This document shows positions 1 to 9,705 of a stretch of 64,000 nucleotides of DNA, one piece after another; within the stretch, counting starts at the first letter, position 1, and each line of letters starts with the position of its first letter. The translations under genes and the position numbers were made by a program. The DNA is from Leeuwenhoekiella parthenopeia (GTDB lineage Bacteria; Bacteroidota; Bacteroidia; Flavobacteriales; Flavobacteriaceae), in assembly GCF_020782115.1 (NCBI RefSeq), contig NZ_JAJGMW010000019.1, forward strand, positions 1-64,000, given 5' to 3'. The notes beneath the pieces were generated by a model. The model ran no database searches, was not told the origin of the DNA, and was given only the letters and a program-made list of their open reading frames with translations.

Positions 1-63
1 CTCTTTGAGAGCTTCTAAAACCACTTTGGTCTTGAACTTGGGTGTGAATTTTCTTCGTGTCAT
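1..63 (-). CDS. IS3-family transposase OrfA, N-terminal fragment
   Basis: Reading down from an ATG at 63-61 gives 21 codons that run off the window edge. The peptide begins MTRRKFTPKFK and continues with KVVLEALKE. This is the typical opening of OrfA of IS3-family elements, a helix-turn-helix protein that binds the element's ends and, through programmed frameshifting with OrfB, forms the DDE transposase. The family call rests on this short but characteristic N-terminus plus the adjacent inverted repeat. Whether the gene is intact beyond the window is unknown. Confidence 0.8.
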   Translation of the reverse strand, partial: MTRRKFTPKFKTKVVLEALKE

Positions 64-127
64 AAAACAGTAAATTTAAAGTTATTTTGGAACTTAAATT
101 ACTGTCCTAATTTTTGGGGGATGCTCA
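1..127 (-). mobile_element. End of an IS3-family insertion sequence (truncated by window edge)
   Basis: On the minus strand this stretch begins with TGAGCATCCCCC at 127 reading down, followed by an AAAAATTAGGACAGTA tract, which resembles the terminal inverted repeat of IS3-group elements of Bacteroidota. Downstream of it comes the start of a transposase OrfA (63 to 1). Only one end is visible, so the element's length, second inverted repeat and target duplication cannot be seen. The boundary at 127 is inferred from the TG start of the repeat. Confidence 0.75.
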
Positions 128-234
128 GGTTGAATATTGGAATTATTAAACTAAGATACTATTGGAATACTCAATTTTTATATCACGTCCTAATTATTGT
201 TCCAGCGATTTTAATTTATTGGCTGATTAAATAA
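121..234 (+). pseudogene. Short hydrophobic frame next to the IS end, possible remnant of a disrupted gene
   Basis: A 37-codon frame starts at an ATG inside the IS end (121) and stops at 232-234. Its C-terminal half is strongly hydrophobic (FLYHVLIIVPAILIYWLIK), like the last transmembrane helix of a membrane protein. It could be the 3' remnant of a gene interrupted by the IS, or chance in AT-rich DNA. No homology is claimed. Confidence 0.25.
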
Positions 235-398
235 AAATAACTGTAGTCTACAATTTTTATCTGTAATTGTGTGGATTCGACAATATCCAAACCCAATCGA
301 AATTGCAAACGCCAATGCTAAACCGAAAATTAACGCATACTAACCCGTAACTGACGGTTATCTGAGATCGTTAGCTGCTATTTTAAGAGATATCACAC
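235..398. other. AT-rich spacer before the HEPN-like gene
   Basis: No gene is seen between the hydrophobic frame and the TTG start at 399. There is a small hairpin (CCGT / ACGG) around 345-358. No TAnnTTTG promoter box was recognised close to the start. Confidence 0.3.
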
Positions 399-1604
399 TT
401 GAAATCATACAAAAATTTCTTAGCTGAAAGTGAAAATTTATTGCGGTTTTATAAAGCGACACTTTTTACCTACGAACAAACGAGCCTGCTTATCCATTTA
501 TGGAAAAAGGATAAAACTAGTTTTAATACAGTCGGTGTGGAATTTAATGAGTCGGATTATTATATCAATAGAAGAAAAGATCTTTTAAAAAATGAAAAGA
601 ACCTATCAGAAATTGTTTACGTCAGGCTTATTTCGGCATTAGAACTTTTTCTCATTGATTTAATTCGTGATGTTTTTATTGCTACCAAAGAGCCATTTAA
701 GAAACAGGATATTAAACTTGAATTTACTCAAGCGGAATTACTATCCCTCGATTCACCTTCTATAATTTTCAATAAAGTGATCACTAAAGAATTGCGAAAG
801 TTAAGCAGTGGTGGATTTAATGAAATAGTTAAATATTATAAGCGACACTTCGGAATTGAGTTTGGAAATTTCAGTCCCGGAAAAAAGAAAATGGAAGAGT
901 ATCATGATCGTCGGCATCTACTAGTTCATAGATTAGGCAAAACAGATGATCAATATAGAAAGCGATATAATTATGATCATCCGTCCATTACAATTACAGA
1001 AGAGTATCTGCAACAAAGTTTTAAAGACTTTAAAGGTTTTGCTGCTCTTATTAACGATCAAATCAAATATAAGGTTAATCAGCTTATCTATACGAAAAAC
1101 AGAAAACCAAAAATTGTTGAGGCCAAAAGCCGGGTGGTAGTAATGCTCAAACAAGGTGAACAAGATTATTTGAAACCATCTTTTGAATTCTGGGCTGGAG
1201 ACGAATTTACTATGCTTAGTTCCCTCACCGAAAACCGAAATAAAACTGATGAGAAAACGCTGGAATTAATTATTTCGGGAACCGAAAAGCAAATATCAAG
1301 TTATAAAAAGGTACTTCAAGATGGTGCAAAAAAAGGTGAAATTAAACTGAGTAGATTTAAAACAAAATCAAATTATCAAGAACCTTTAAAACCTGTGTAT
1401 CTTAACGAAGAAATGTTGAAGCAAATAGCTAGGGAACTTCCTAAACAGCCTTGGGAAACTGGTATTCATAAAACTATCGCTTCAAAGCTTGGATACTCAA
1501 ATAAATTCGTGTCCGTTGCAATTCAATTACTTATTGGAAAAGGCATATTTAAAAACCAGATTGACGGAAATATAATTGAGCCGGAGAGTAAAAAAAAGGA
1601 TTAA
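399..1604 (+). CDS. HEPN-motif protein with C-terminal winged-helix-like segment, function unknown
   Basis: 401 residues. TTG at 399 is the only plausible start, because an in-frame stop lies 5 codons upstream and the next Met is far inside. Residues 1-230 look all-helical and contain R172-x4-H177 inside DRRHLLVHR, the R-x4-6-H signature of HEPN domains, which in many toxin, abortive-infection and CRISPR-linked proteins is an RNase active site. Residues about 338-392 resemble a winged helix. The gene stands alone next to an IS end and is visibly more AT-rich than its neighbours, suggesting horizontal acquisition. It has no obvious signal peptide and is probably cytosolic. An RNase or defence role is inference; no partner antitoxin gene is visible in the window. 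Confidence 0.6.
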   Translation: MKSYKNFLAESENLLRFYKATLFTYEQTSLLIHLWKKDKTSFNTVGVEFNESDYYINRRKDLLKNEKNLSEIVYVRLISALELFLIDLIRDVFIATKEPFKKQDIKLEFTQAELLSLDSPSIIFNKVITKELRKLSSGGFNEIVKYYKRHFGIEFGNFSPGKKKMEEYHDRRHLLVHRLGKTDDQYRKRYNYDHPSITITEEYLQQSFKDFKGFAALINDQIKYKVNQLIYTKNRKPKIVEAKSRVVVMLKQGEQDYLKPSFEFWAGDEFTMLSSLTENRNKTDEKTLELIISGTEKQISSYKKVLQDGAKKGEIKLSRFKTKSNYQEPLKPVYLNEEMLKQIARELPKQPWETGIHKTIASKLGYSNKFVSVAIQLLIGKGIFKNQIDGNIIEPESKKKD

Positions 1605-1936
1605 AGAAAGTATTTCTGTTCCTTTTTATAAGATGGCAAGACGAATTAATTAAATTTAAATTGTCACCCTTATACAACCCTTTCTGGTCTTTGCTCATAA
1701 CACTTTTATAATTAAACCAAACCCAACTTTTCCCCAAAAAAAACACCTCACCACCCTCTAACCAACTCTAATCAAGCGAACCAGGCTTTCTAAGAATGTT
1801 ACGCGCTTTAAAAATAGCGGTTTTCTGAAAGGGCTTTGAGATTTTTGAATCCGGTCTACTATTGACCGGTACCCAAAAGAAAAGCCAAACAAGAACTGTC
1901 TGGCTTTTAATATTATTTCTTTGAGATGTTTAGATC
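1605..1936. other. Intergenic region without genes
   Basis: This AT-rich convergent spacer contains no supported gene. The only clear structure is the hairpin at 1880-1908. Confidence 0.5.
1880..1908. terminator. Hairpin terminator between convergent genes
   Basis: Perfect 8-bp arms AAAAGCCA (1880-1887) and TGGCTTTT (1901-1908) flank a 13-nt loop. The A/T-flanked symmetry would let it end transcription from both sides: the HEPN-like gene on the plus strand and the small secreted-protein gene on the minus strand. Confidence 0.6.
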
Positions 1937-2260
1937 TTATTTGTCATTGGCAAGCGTAATGCTTTTGATGATACCCTCACTGGACGAATCGGCAGACCGG
2001 TCTAATGCTTTATAGGCTACCACTACCCGGCTTCCTTCATAGTTTCCGTTTTCCAGGTCAATGGCCAGTTCGCTTGAGCTTTCAAGAACCACCGCCTGTA
2101 AATCGGCGTCGGTAAAAAAGTAATATTCGCCTTCATAGCCGTCAAAGGTAAGTTCTGCATTTACAAAGGTATCGTTAGTGATTTCTGCGTTCGCCTCTTT
2201 AGAAGTTATAGGCGAAAAAGAAAGTATTAGGACGCTGATGATGCTTATTAAAAGTTTCAT
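1937..2260 (-). CDS. Small secreted protein of unknown function
   Basis: 107 residues. The N-terminus MKLLISIISVLILSFSPITS is a typical Sec signal peptide with likely cleavage near KEANA|E, so the mature protein is about 83 residues, acidic, and probably periplasmic or secreted. No lipobox Cys is present. The mature part (TNDTFVNAELTFDGYEGEYYFF...) suggests a small beta-rich domain, but I recognise no family. It stands alone, with the hairpin at 1880-1908 downstream and a long gene-free region upstream. Confidence 0.7.
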   Translation of the reverse strand: MKLLISIISVLILSFSPITSKEANAEITNDTFVNAELTFDGYEGEYYFFTDADLQAVVLESSSELAIDLENGNYEGSRVVVAYKALDRSADSSSEGIIKSITLANDK

Positions 2261-2750
2261 AGTTTTCGATTTTGTTTCACTAAGATAAGAAGCAAGACCG
2301 CCTATTTAAAGAGTCTTATACATACTTTAGCATCAAGTGCTAAAGCCTTCCCAATACAGCTCCTGCATTCCCGTGATTTTAAGATTCCGAATAAAAAAAC
2401 CTTAACATTTATGGCGCTATGATGCTCAACTGACCGGGTAGTTACACTAAGGCTTAAACAGTACTCCAATTCATCCGGAATGGTTTTAAAAAGCATTTCG
2501 GCATCCTGAAAAGGTATTGAGCAGTCGTTCAGCGATTAAAAACAGGTTTTAATCAAATATCCTCCTTCCGCACTAAAAAACAGCTTCCATCGGCTGCCAT
2601 GTACCCAATCTTTCCCGTAAATTAGCTACAGGTGTTTGTAGCTGGCCCAGTACTCACCCTTTGCTTTCCTCTATAAGCACCCCCGGCCAACTCAGGCAGC
2701 ATACAATTGTGACATTTAACCATTCTATATATTAATTAAATCAACCTGTT
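2261..2750. other. 490-bp intergenic region without a supported gene
   Basis: It contains two small perfect hairpins: CTTTAGCA/TGCTAAAG at 2325-2345 and AGCTACA/TGTAGCT at 2624-2643. A minus-strand 64-codon frame (2302-2496) has no convincing features. The region may carry the divergent promoters of the small secreted protein and the curlin-repeat gene. Confidence 0.4.
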
Positions 2751-3959
2751 ATGAGGAAACTGTTTTTTTTGCTCGGAACACTGTTCTGCGGTACCTTCTT
2801 AATCGCACAGACCAATACGAGTGTAGTTACACAAACCGGAACGGGCCACGAGTCCTATGCCCTACAGGCCGGGAGACTCCATATTTTAGACCTCAACCAG
2901 GAGGGGCTGACTAACTTTTCCGATTCGAGACAGACCGGAAAGTCAAACGATGCCGATATCGATCAGATTGGTACCAATCAGGATACATATATCAAGCAAA
3001 TTGGGAGCAGTAATGAGTACCGTGTCACGCAGGCTGAAAATGGAAACGACAACCTTGCAATGGTGCGCCAGGAAGGTCGCAGAAACTACGGAGGCCGCGG
3101 AAACGACTGGGGTACCTACCAGGCAGGATCGCGCAATTTTTCGGAAACCTCTTCAGTGGGAGACGATAATGGTGCCGCAACCCTTCAGCGTGGATCTGAT
3201 AACAAAGCTTCTCTGGTACAACGGGGAGACCGCAACAGCGGTACCTATTTAACGAGTTTAAACTGGGGTATTCAGCAGATCGGGAACCGCAATGCGGCAG
3301 ATATCGACCAGATCGATGATGATAATACCGCTTCCATAGAACAATTGGGTGATGACAACGCATTCCGCATCACACAGGAGGGTTTTGTAAATACCGCCTC
3401 CTCCTATCAATCGGGAAACCGCAACCGGGCCGGGGGTTCTGCCTTAAACTGGGGCATTTTACAGGTAGGAAGCAACAACCGCGCTACCTCAAGCTCTGTG
3501 GGTAACAATAACAATTCGGGTACACATCAGGGCGGGAATCACAATATCTCTACCATTGTACAAACCGGTGACGGCAATGTCAGCAACGGCCTGTCTCGCG
3601 GATATTTTGGCACCGATCAGCGCGGGTATTACAACAATTCCGATCTGGTTCAATCGGGCAACTACAATACCGCCTCAACAGACCAGCAGGGTAACCGCAA
3701 TCAGGCAGACACCTATCAGTTGGGTACGTCTCACCGGAGTTCGGTGTATCAGGATGGAGCAGATCACGATTCAAACGTTGACCAGTTAGGAACCGCAAAT
3801 ATCTCAAGCGTTATTCAATATGGGACCTCCAACAGCAGTCTTGTTTTTCAGGATGGAAACACCAACCAAAGCAGCGTTTTCCAAACCGGACTTGCGCATC
3901 TAAGTACGGTTACCCAAACAGGAGTTACTAACAGTTCAAGTGTTAATCAAAGTAACTGA
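2751..3959 (+). CDS. Curlin-repeat (CsgA/CsgB-like) secreted protein
   Basis: 402 residues. A Sec signal peptide (MRKLFFLLGTLFCGTFLIAQ) is followed almost entirely by degenerate repeats of about 11 residues with the pattern Q-x-G-x-x-N-x-[SA]-x-[VI]-x-Q, clearest at residues 335-400 (for example VFQDGNTNQSS followed by VFQTGLAHLST). This is the curlin half-repeat, which in CsgA stacks into a beta-solenoid amyloid of curli fibres. It is about three times the length of E. coli CsgA. No csgE, csgF or csgG secretion genes lie nearby, and the gene appears monocistronic with a strong terminator behind it. It probably encodes an extracellular amyloid or matrix subunit; the export route is not visible here. 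Confidence 0.85.
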   Translation: MRKLFFLLGTLFCGTFLIAQTNTSVVTQTGTGHESYALQAGRLHILDLNQEGLTNFSDSRQTGKSNDADIDQIGTNQDTYIKQIGSSNEYRVTQAENGNDNLAMVRQEGRRNYGGRGNDWGTYQAGSRNFSETSSVGDDNGAATLQRGSDNKASLVQRGDRNSGTYLTSLNWGIQQIGNRNAADIDQIDDDNTASIEQLGDDNAFRITQEGFVNTASSYQSGNRNRAGGSALNWGILQVGSNNRATSSSVGNNNNSGTHQGGNHNISTIVQTGDGNVSNGLSRGYFGTDQRGYYNNSDLVQSGNYNTASTDQQGNRNQADTYQLGTSHRSSVYQDGADHDSNVDQLGTANISSVIQYGTSNSSLVFQDGNTNQSSVFQTGLAHLSTVTQTGVTNSSSVNQSN

Positions 3960-3986
3960 TCTCCTTTAAAATCACCTGAAATTCCT

Positions 3987-4017
3987 AAAGAGTGCTTTTT
4001 TAAGCACTCTTTTTTTT
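3987..4017 (+). terminator. Strong intrinsic terminator after the curlin-repeat gene
   Basis: Perfect 11-bp arms AAAGAGTGCTT (3987-3997) and AAGCACTCTTT (4002-4012) with a TTTT loop, followed by a T run to 4017. Confidence 0.9.
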
Positions 4018-4048
4018 GATCCTCTTTTTAATTAGGCTTTCTATCCCG

Positions 4049-4056
4049 TACCTTTG
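4049..4056 (+). promoter_or_regulatory. Candidate -7 promoter box (TACCTTTG) for the GH97 gene
   Basis: It matches the Bacteroidota -7 consensus TAnnTTTG exactly and would place the transcript start about 33 nt before the ATG at 4096. No well-spaced -33 TTG was found. Confidence 0.45.
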
Positions 4057-4065
4057 TTTTCCTGA

Positions 4066-6243
<2,178 letters not shown>

Positions 6244-6265
6244 TAATAACTCACTTTTATAGAAT

Positions 6266-6293
6266 AAAACTCAGTCCCAAAAGGCTGAGTTTT
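6266..6293 (+). terminator. Intrinsic terminator after the GH97 gene
   Basis: Arms AAAACTCAG (6266-6274) and CTGAGTTTT (6285-6293) enclose a 10-nt loop and are followed by further Ts. Confidence 0.85.
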
Positions 6294-6551
6294 TTATTGG
6301 CTTGCATTCCTTTAAATTTAGGCCAGAAGATCTGTGCGTGATTTTTGAGGTCGTAAAGCCCTTTTACAGGAAGTTTTAAAAGAAAAATTGCCTGATTCTG
6401 AGCTACATTTATTTTTAATAAATTGATTTTCAATATTTTAATTGAAATAAAAATCAGTTAAAAAAATTAAAAAAAAGTAGTTGCAGATGTTGCACGAGTC
6501 TAAATTTAAATTAGATTCGCACGCATTTTTAACGCAAAATAATTTTATACT
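6294..6551. promoter_or_regulatory. AT-rich leader region before the acidic lipoprotein gene
   Basis: No gene is seen. The region is very AT-rich, with an imperfect hairpin at 6424-6456 (TGATTTT / AAAATCA with inner CAAT/ATTG) and a near-palindrome TCTAAATTTAAATTAGA around 6500. It presumably holds the promoter for the gene at 6552, but no exact TAnnTTTG box was found. Confidence 0.3.
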
Positions 6552-6755
6552 ATGAAACGCATTTTTTTAGCTGTTTTTGCTTTGAGTTTAATGATCACTG
6601 TTTCTTCTTGCAGAGAGTCTGCTGAGGAGAAAACAGAGGAAGTAATGGAGGAAACTTCTATGGAAGCTGCTCCAGTTGAAGCTCCTGTTGAAGTAGAAGT
6701 AGAAGAAGTTGAGGAAGTTGTAGTTGATACTACTGCTGCTCCTGAAGTTCAATAA
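6552..6755 (+). CDS. Small acidic, low-complexity lipoprotein
   Basis: 67 residues. The signal peptide ends in lipobox VSSC (Cys20), and the mature part is only about 48 residues, made almost wholly of Glu, Val, Ala, Pro and Thr (EEKTEEVMEE, then EVEVEEVEEVVVD). No Lys or Arg is seen after the first few mature residues, so it is strongly acidic and probably disordered. It would be anchored to a membrane by the lipid. I recognise no family. It is monocistronic, with a clean terminator after it. The low-complexity translation could look like chance, but the correct signal peptide, lipobox and terminator support a real gene. Confidence 0.75.
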   Translation: MKRIFLAVFALSLMITVSSCRESAEEKTEEVMEETSMEAAPVEAPVEVEVEEVEEVVVDTTAAPEVQ

Positions 6756-6795
6756 TCCAGATACCAAGACGTAATAAGCCCCAAAGCTTAGAAAC

Positions 6796-6820
6796 AAAAC
6801 CCTGCCGAGTGCAGGGTTTT
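6796..6820 (+). terminator. Intrinsic terminator after the acidic lipoprotein gene
   Basis: Perfect 10-bp arms AAAACCCTGC (6796-6805) and GCAGGGTTTT (6811-6820) with a 5-nt loop. Confidence 0.9.
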
Positions 6821-6925
6821 GTGTTTATGGGCACCAACAAAGGACTTCAGCACCCAAAGACTTTCGTTGAATTTGAACATTTTTACCGAAAAATACTTTG
6901 TAGTACTGCCCCTGGGGTAGTTTAC

Positions 6926-8482
6926 TTAAAGCCCATATTTAACCGCAACGGCATCTGCGCAATTGATCCCGTCAATAGCAGCAGACATGATTCCCCCCGC
7001 ATAACCGGCTCCCTCCCCGCAAGGATACAAACCTTTGATTTCGATATGCTGAAGACTGCGTTCATCCCTTGGGATGGAAACAGGTGAAGAGGTACGGCTC
7101 TCGGGCGCGTGCAATACCGCATCAGCTGATAAATAGCCCGGCATCTTTTTGCCAAAAGCCACAAAAGCCTTCTTCAGGCGTTTGGCGATTAAGGGCGGAA
7201 GCACCTCGTTTAAATCGGCACTCACAATCCCGGGCTGGTACGAGGTTTTGGGGAAGTCTTTCGATTTAACGCCCTTTACAAAATCGGTCATACGCTGTGC
7301 CGGTACACGCTGGGTTTTACCCCCGGCTATCCAGCAGGCATGCTCCACCATCTTTTGAAAATTGAGGCTTACGAAAGGATCATCCGGTTTATATCCCGGC
7401 AAATCTTTGGGCTCCACACTCACTACAATTCCTGAGTTTGCATAAGGATTATTGCGTTTGCTGGGACTCCAGCCGTTGGTCACCACCTCGTTCTGATCGG
7501 TAGCGCAGGGGGCGATGATTCCTCCGGGGCACATACAAAACGAATACACGCCCATCCCGTCTACCTGCTCTACCAGGCTGTAGGACGCCGGCGGCAGATA
7601 AGGATTATCGGTTTCCCCGTGGTATTGAATGTAATTAATCACTTCCTGACGGTGCTCTGCCCGTACGCCAAGCGCAAAGGGTTTGGCTTCGATCTTCACC
7701 CCTTTTTCGTGAAGCAAATAAAAGATATCCCGTGCCGAATGCCCGGTCGCCAATATCACTTCTTTAAAGTCGTACTTGATTTTGTCGTTGATGACCAGTC
7801 CGGTGATCTGTTTGTCTTCGATCAACAAATCGGTGAGCTTGGAGTTGAAGTGTACCTCCCCTCCTGCTTCGCGAATGGCATCCCGCATAGCCGTAATGAG
7901 TTTGGGTAATTTGTTGGTCCCAATATGTGGATGCGCATCTACCAGGATATCTTCATCTGCGCCAAAATGCACCAGCCATTCCATCGCCTTGAGGACATTG
8001 CCGCGCTTTTTAGAACGGGTGTACAATTTCCCGTCTGAATAGGTACCGGCACCCCCCTCGCCAAAACAGTAATTCGACTCCGGGTTTACAATTAGCTCCT
8101 TATTGATTTTGGCCAAATCGCGTCTGCGCTCGCGCACATCTTTTCCGCGTTCAAACACAACCGGCTTTAAACCGGCCTCAATGGCCCGGAGCGCCGCATA
8201 CAATCCCGCAGGGCCGGCACCTATTATGGCAATAGCAGGTGCCGGGCGCACATCCCGGGCTATAAAACGACTGAGCTGTGCCTTAGACTCCCCTTTTTTC
8301 CAGATTTCTACCTGCAACTGCAGCTTTACCGGGCGCTTACGCGCGTCTATAGAGCGTTTGCGGATGCGCCAGTCTGACACCTGCGAAAAGGGAATATTGG
8401 CCTTTTGCAGCGCCTGCTTGATGATATACTCGTTATTTTCAAGCAACTCTGGCCTGATGGTAATGGCAACTAATGTACTCAT
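6926..8482 (-). CDS. FAD-dependent dehydrogenase (COG2509-type), substrate unknown
   Basis: 518 residues. After an N-terminal segment of about 80 residues with an RKRSIDARKR basic stretch comes a Rossmann FAD-binding motif IIGAGPAGLYAA (G88-x-G90-x2-G93), then an FGEGGAGTYSDGKLYTR segment and a C-terminal GEGAGYAGGIMSAAIDG FAD-contacting segment. This layout is characteristic of the widespread but poorly characterised COG2509 family of NAD(FAD)-utilising dehydrogenases. It is cytosolic, with no signal peptide or membrane helix. Length is typical for the family. The start is an ATG at 8482. It is divergent from the PAP2 gene and is not part of an obvious operon, so context gives no substrate hint. 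Confidence 0.88.
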   Translation of the reverse strand: MSTLVAITIRPELLENNEYIIKQALQKANIPFSQVSDWRIRKRSIDARKRPVKLQLQVEIWKKGESKAQLSRFIARDVRPAPAIAIIGAGPAGLYAALRAIEAGLKPVVFERGKDVRERRRDLAKINKELIVNPESNYCFGEGGAGTYSDGKLYTRSKKRGNVLKAMEWLVHFGADEDILVDAHPHIGTNKLPKLITAMRDAIREAGGEVHFNSKLTDLLIEDKQITGLVINDKIKYDFKEVILATGHSARDIFYLLHEKGVKIEAKPFALGVRAEHRQEVINYIQYHGETDNPYLPPASYSLVEQVDGMGVYSFCMCPGGIIAPCATDQNEVVTNGWSPSKRNNPYANSGIVVSVEPKDLPGYKPDDPFVSLNFQKMVEHACWIAGGKTQRVPAQRMTDFVKGVKSKDFPKTSYQPGIVSADLNEVLPPLIAKRLKKAFVAFGKKMPGYLSADAVLHAPESRTSSPVSIPRDERSLQHIEIKGLYPCGEGAGYAGGIMSAAIDGINCADAVAVKYGL

Positions 8483-8486
8483 AGCG

Positions 8487-8494
8487 CAAATATA
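8487..8494 (-). promoter_or_regulatory. Possible -7 promoter box for the FAD dehydrogenase
   Basis: On the minus strand this reads TATATTTG, an exact TAnnTTTG match, but only 4 nt before the ATG at 8482. If used, the transcript would be essentially leaderless or the true start would lie further in. Confidence 0.25.
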
Positions 8495-8605
8495 GGCAGT
8501 AGTAATCTTTAAAATACTACTAAATCTTGCTTATAGAATCGTTAAAGCAGATTGTAGGAACGGCAGAATTAGGCATTTTGGTCAGAACAACCTAATCTTA
8601 ACTTT

Positions 8606-9400
8606 ATGCGTATTCTTTGTCTTTGCTTTTTGCTTTTAACGTCGGGCGTTTTTGCTCAGGAAACCGAATCTCCCTATGAACTCAGCTGGGGTAAAGATGC
8701 GACCTGGCTGGGACTGGGACTGGCCGGTACCACCGCGGGCTTTCTTATCATTCAGGATAAAGAACGCATCGATGAAGAAACGATAATGAACCTGAATGAA
8801 GATAACATTCCGTTTTTTGACCGCTGGAATGCCGGCAACTACGATGAAAACCTCAGCAAAATAAGCGATGTGCCCTTTTACACTTCGTTTGCCATCCCGC
8901 TGGCGATGTTGTTTACCAAAGATCAAAGCAACCACACCGGGCAGATCAGCGTGATGTATCTGGAATCGCTGTCGACCACGGCAGCCTTATTTACACTTTC
9001 GGCCGGACTGACCGATCGTTTGCGTCCGCGTACCTATAACGAAAATATTCCGCTGAATGAGCGCACTGAATCTACCAATACCCGCAGCTTTTACTCGGGT
9101 CACGTGGCAGCTTCGGCGACTGCAACCTTTTTTGCTGCTAAAGTATGGACCGATTTTAATCCCGATATGAAAAACAAATGGCTGGTTTGGACGGGTGCTG
9201 CCCTAATCCCTGCAACGGTGGGAACCCTGCGTATGGAGGCCGGAAACCACTTCTTTAGCGACGTTCTGCTGGGTTATGCTCTGGGAGCCGCCAGTGGTAT
9301 ATTAGTCCCCGAGCTGCATAAGAAAAAGTACGAGAACCTTTCGTTTAGCCCGATAATGGGTGATGATTATCAGGGGGTTTATTTGAGTTACCGGTTTTAA
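8606..9400 (+). CDS. PAP2-family membrane phosphatase
   Basis: 264 residues with an N-terminal signal-like segment (MRILCLCFLLLTSGVFAQ). The three PAP2 phosphatase motifs are visible: TDRLRPR (136-142), SFYSGHVAA (S164-G165-H166) and R209-x5-H215-x3-D219 in RMEAGNHFFSDV. These build the His/Asp active site that hydrolyses lipid phosphates or related phosphomonoesters at the outer face of a membrane. Hydrophobic stretches near 33-50, 92-103, 123-133, 192-205 and 220-233 are consistent with membrane association. The substrate could be undecaprenyl pyrophosphate, a lipid A phosphate or another phospholipid; sequence alone does not decide. It is divergent from the FAD dehydrogenase. Confidence 0.88.
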   Translation: MRILCLCFLLLTSGVFAQETESPYELSWGKDATWLGLGLAGTTAGFLIIQDKERIDEETIMNLNEDNIPFFDRWNAGNYDENLSKISDVPFYTSFAIPLAMLFTKDQSNHTGQISVMYLESLSTTAALFTLSAGLTDRLRPRTYNENIPLNERTESTNTRSFYSGHVAASATATFFAAKVWTDFNPDMKNKWLVWTGAALIPATVGTLRMEAGNHFFSDVLLGYALGAASGILVPELHKKKYENLSFSPIMGDDYQGVYLSYRF

Positions 9401-9509
9401 GTCGCCTCAGCTCCAGTCTTTCTACTGCCTAAGGTGTCAGCTTTATTCTGATCTGAATATGGATTCGAGTGATTTTGAGAGCAAGAACTTAGTAAAAGTT
9501 ATCGAGGAG

Positions 9510-9649
9510 TGTCACTTCGAGTGCCAGACGAGGTGAGACCGAGACTGGTGTATCGAGAAGCCCGGTGAGCAAGAGACATACTAACTAAGAAGACTTCTCG
9601 ATACATCTAAAGCTACGCTATTGCTTTGCTTTAGCCACTCGAAGTGACA
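9510..9649. repeat. Nested double inverted repeat, about 140 bp
   Basis: Outer arms TGTCACTTCGAGTG (9510-9523) and CACTCGAAGTGACA (9636-9649) are perfect 14-bp inverted copies. Inside them, TGTATCGAGAAG (9549-9560) and CTTCTCGATACA (9594-9605) form perfect 12-bp arms. The whole could fold into a cruciform. This is the architecture of a REP/MITE-like dispersed palindromic element. No second copy was seen in this window. Confidence 0.75.
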
Positions 9650-9652
9650 TAA

Positions 9653-9685
9653 AAAAAGGCTTCAGTAATCTACTGAAGCCTTTTT
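9653..9685. terminator. Strong bidirectional terminator after the PUL and PAP2 gene
   Basis: Perfect 15-bp arms AAAAAGGCTTCAGTA (9653-9667) and TACTGAAGCCTTTTT (9671-9685) with a 3-nt loop and A/T tracts on both sides. It ends the long minus-strand PUL transcript and the plus-strand PAP2 gene. Confidence 0.9.
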
Positions 9686-9705
9686 AATTTATTCAAAATT
9701 GGAAT

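Larger units (their letters stand above)
9401..9705. other. Intergenic region dominated by inverted repeats
   Basis: No gene. It holds the nested inverted repeat at 9510-9649 and the bidirectional terminator at 9653-9685, between convergent genes. Confidence 0.6.

Noticed and set aside
399-1604. Full toxin-antitoxin module around the HEPN gene
   Set aside because: No MNT/nucleotidyltransferase-like or other small partner gene is seen on either side, so only the single gene is claimed.
2302-2496. Minus-strand frame of 64 codons in the long spacer
   Set aside because: No signal peptide, domain or composition typical of coding DNA; an in-frame stop lies only 13 codons upstream and no promoter or ribosome site is evident.
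2751-3959. Regular repeats considered as a CRISPR array or DNA satellite
   Set aside because: The repeats are degenerate at DNA level but regular at protein level with an intact frame and signal peptide, so they are curlin protein repeats.
8103-8495. Plus-strand 130-codon frame opposite the FAD dehydrogenase
   Set aside because: It lies antisense to a well-supported gene with clear FAD motifs and has no features of its own.
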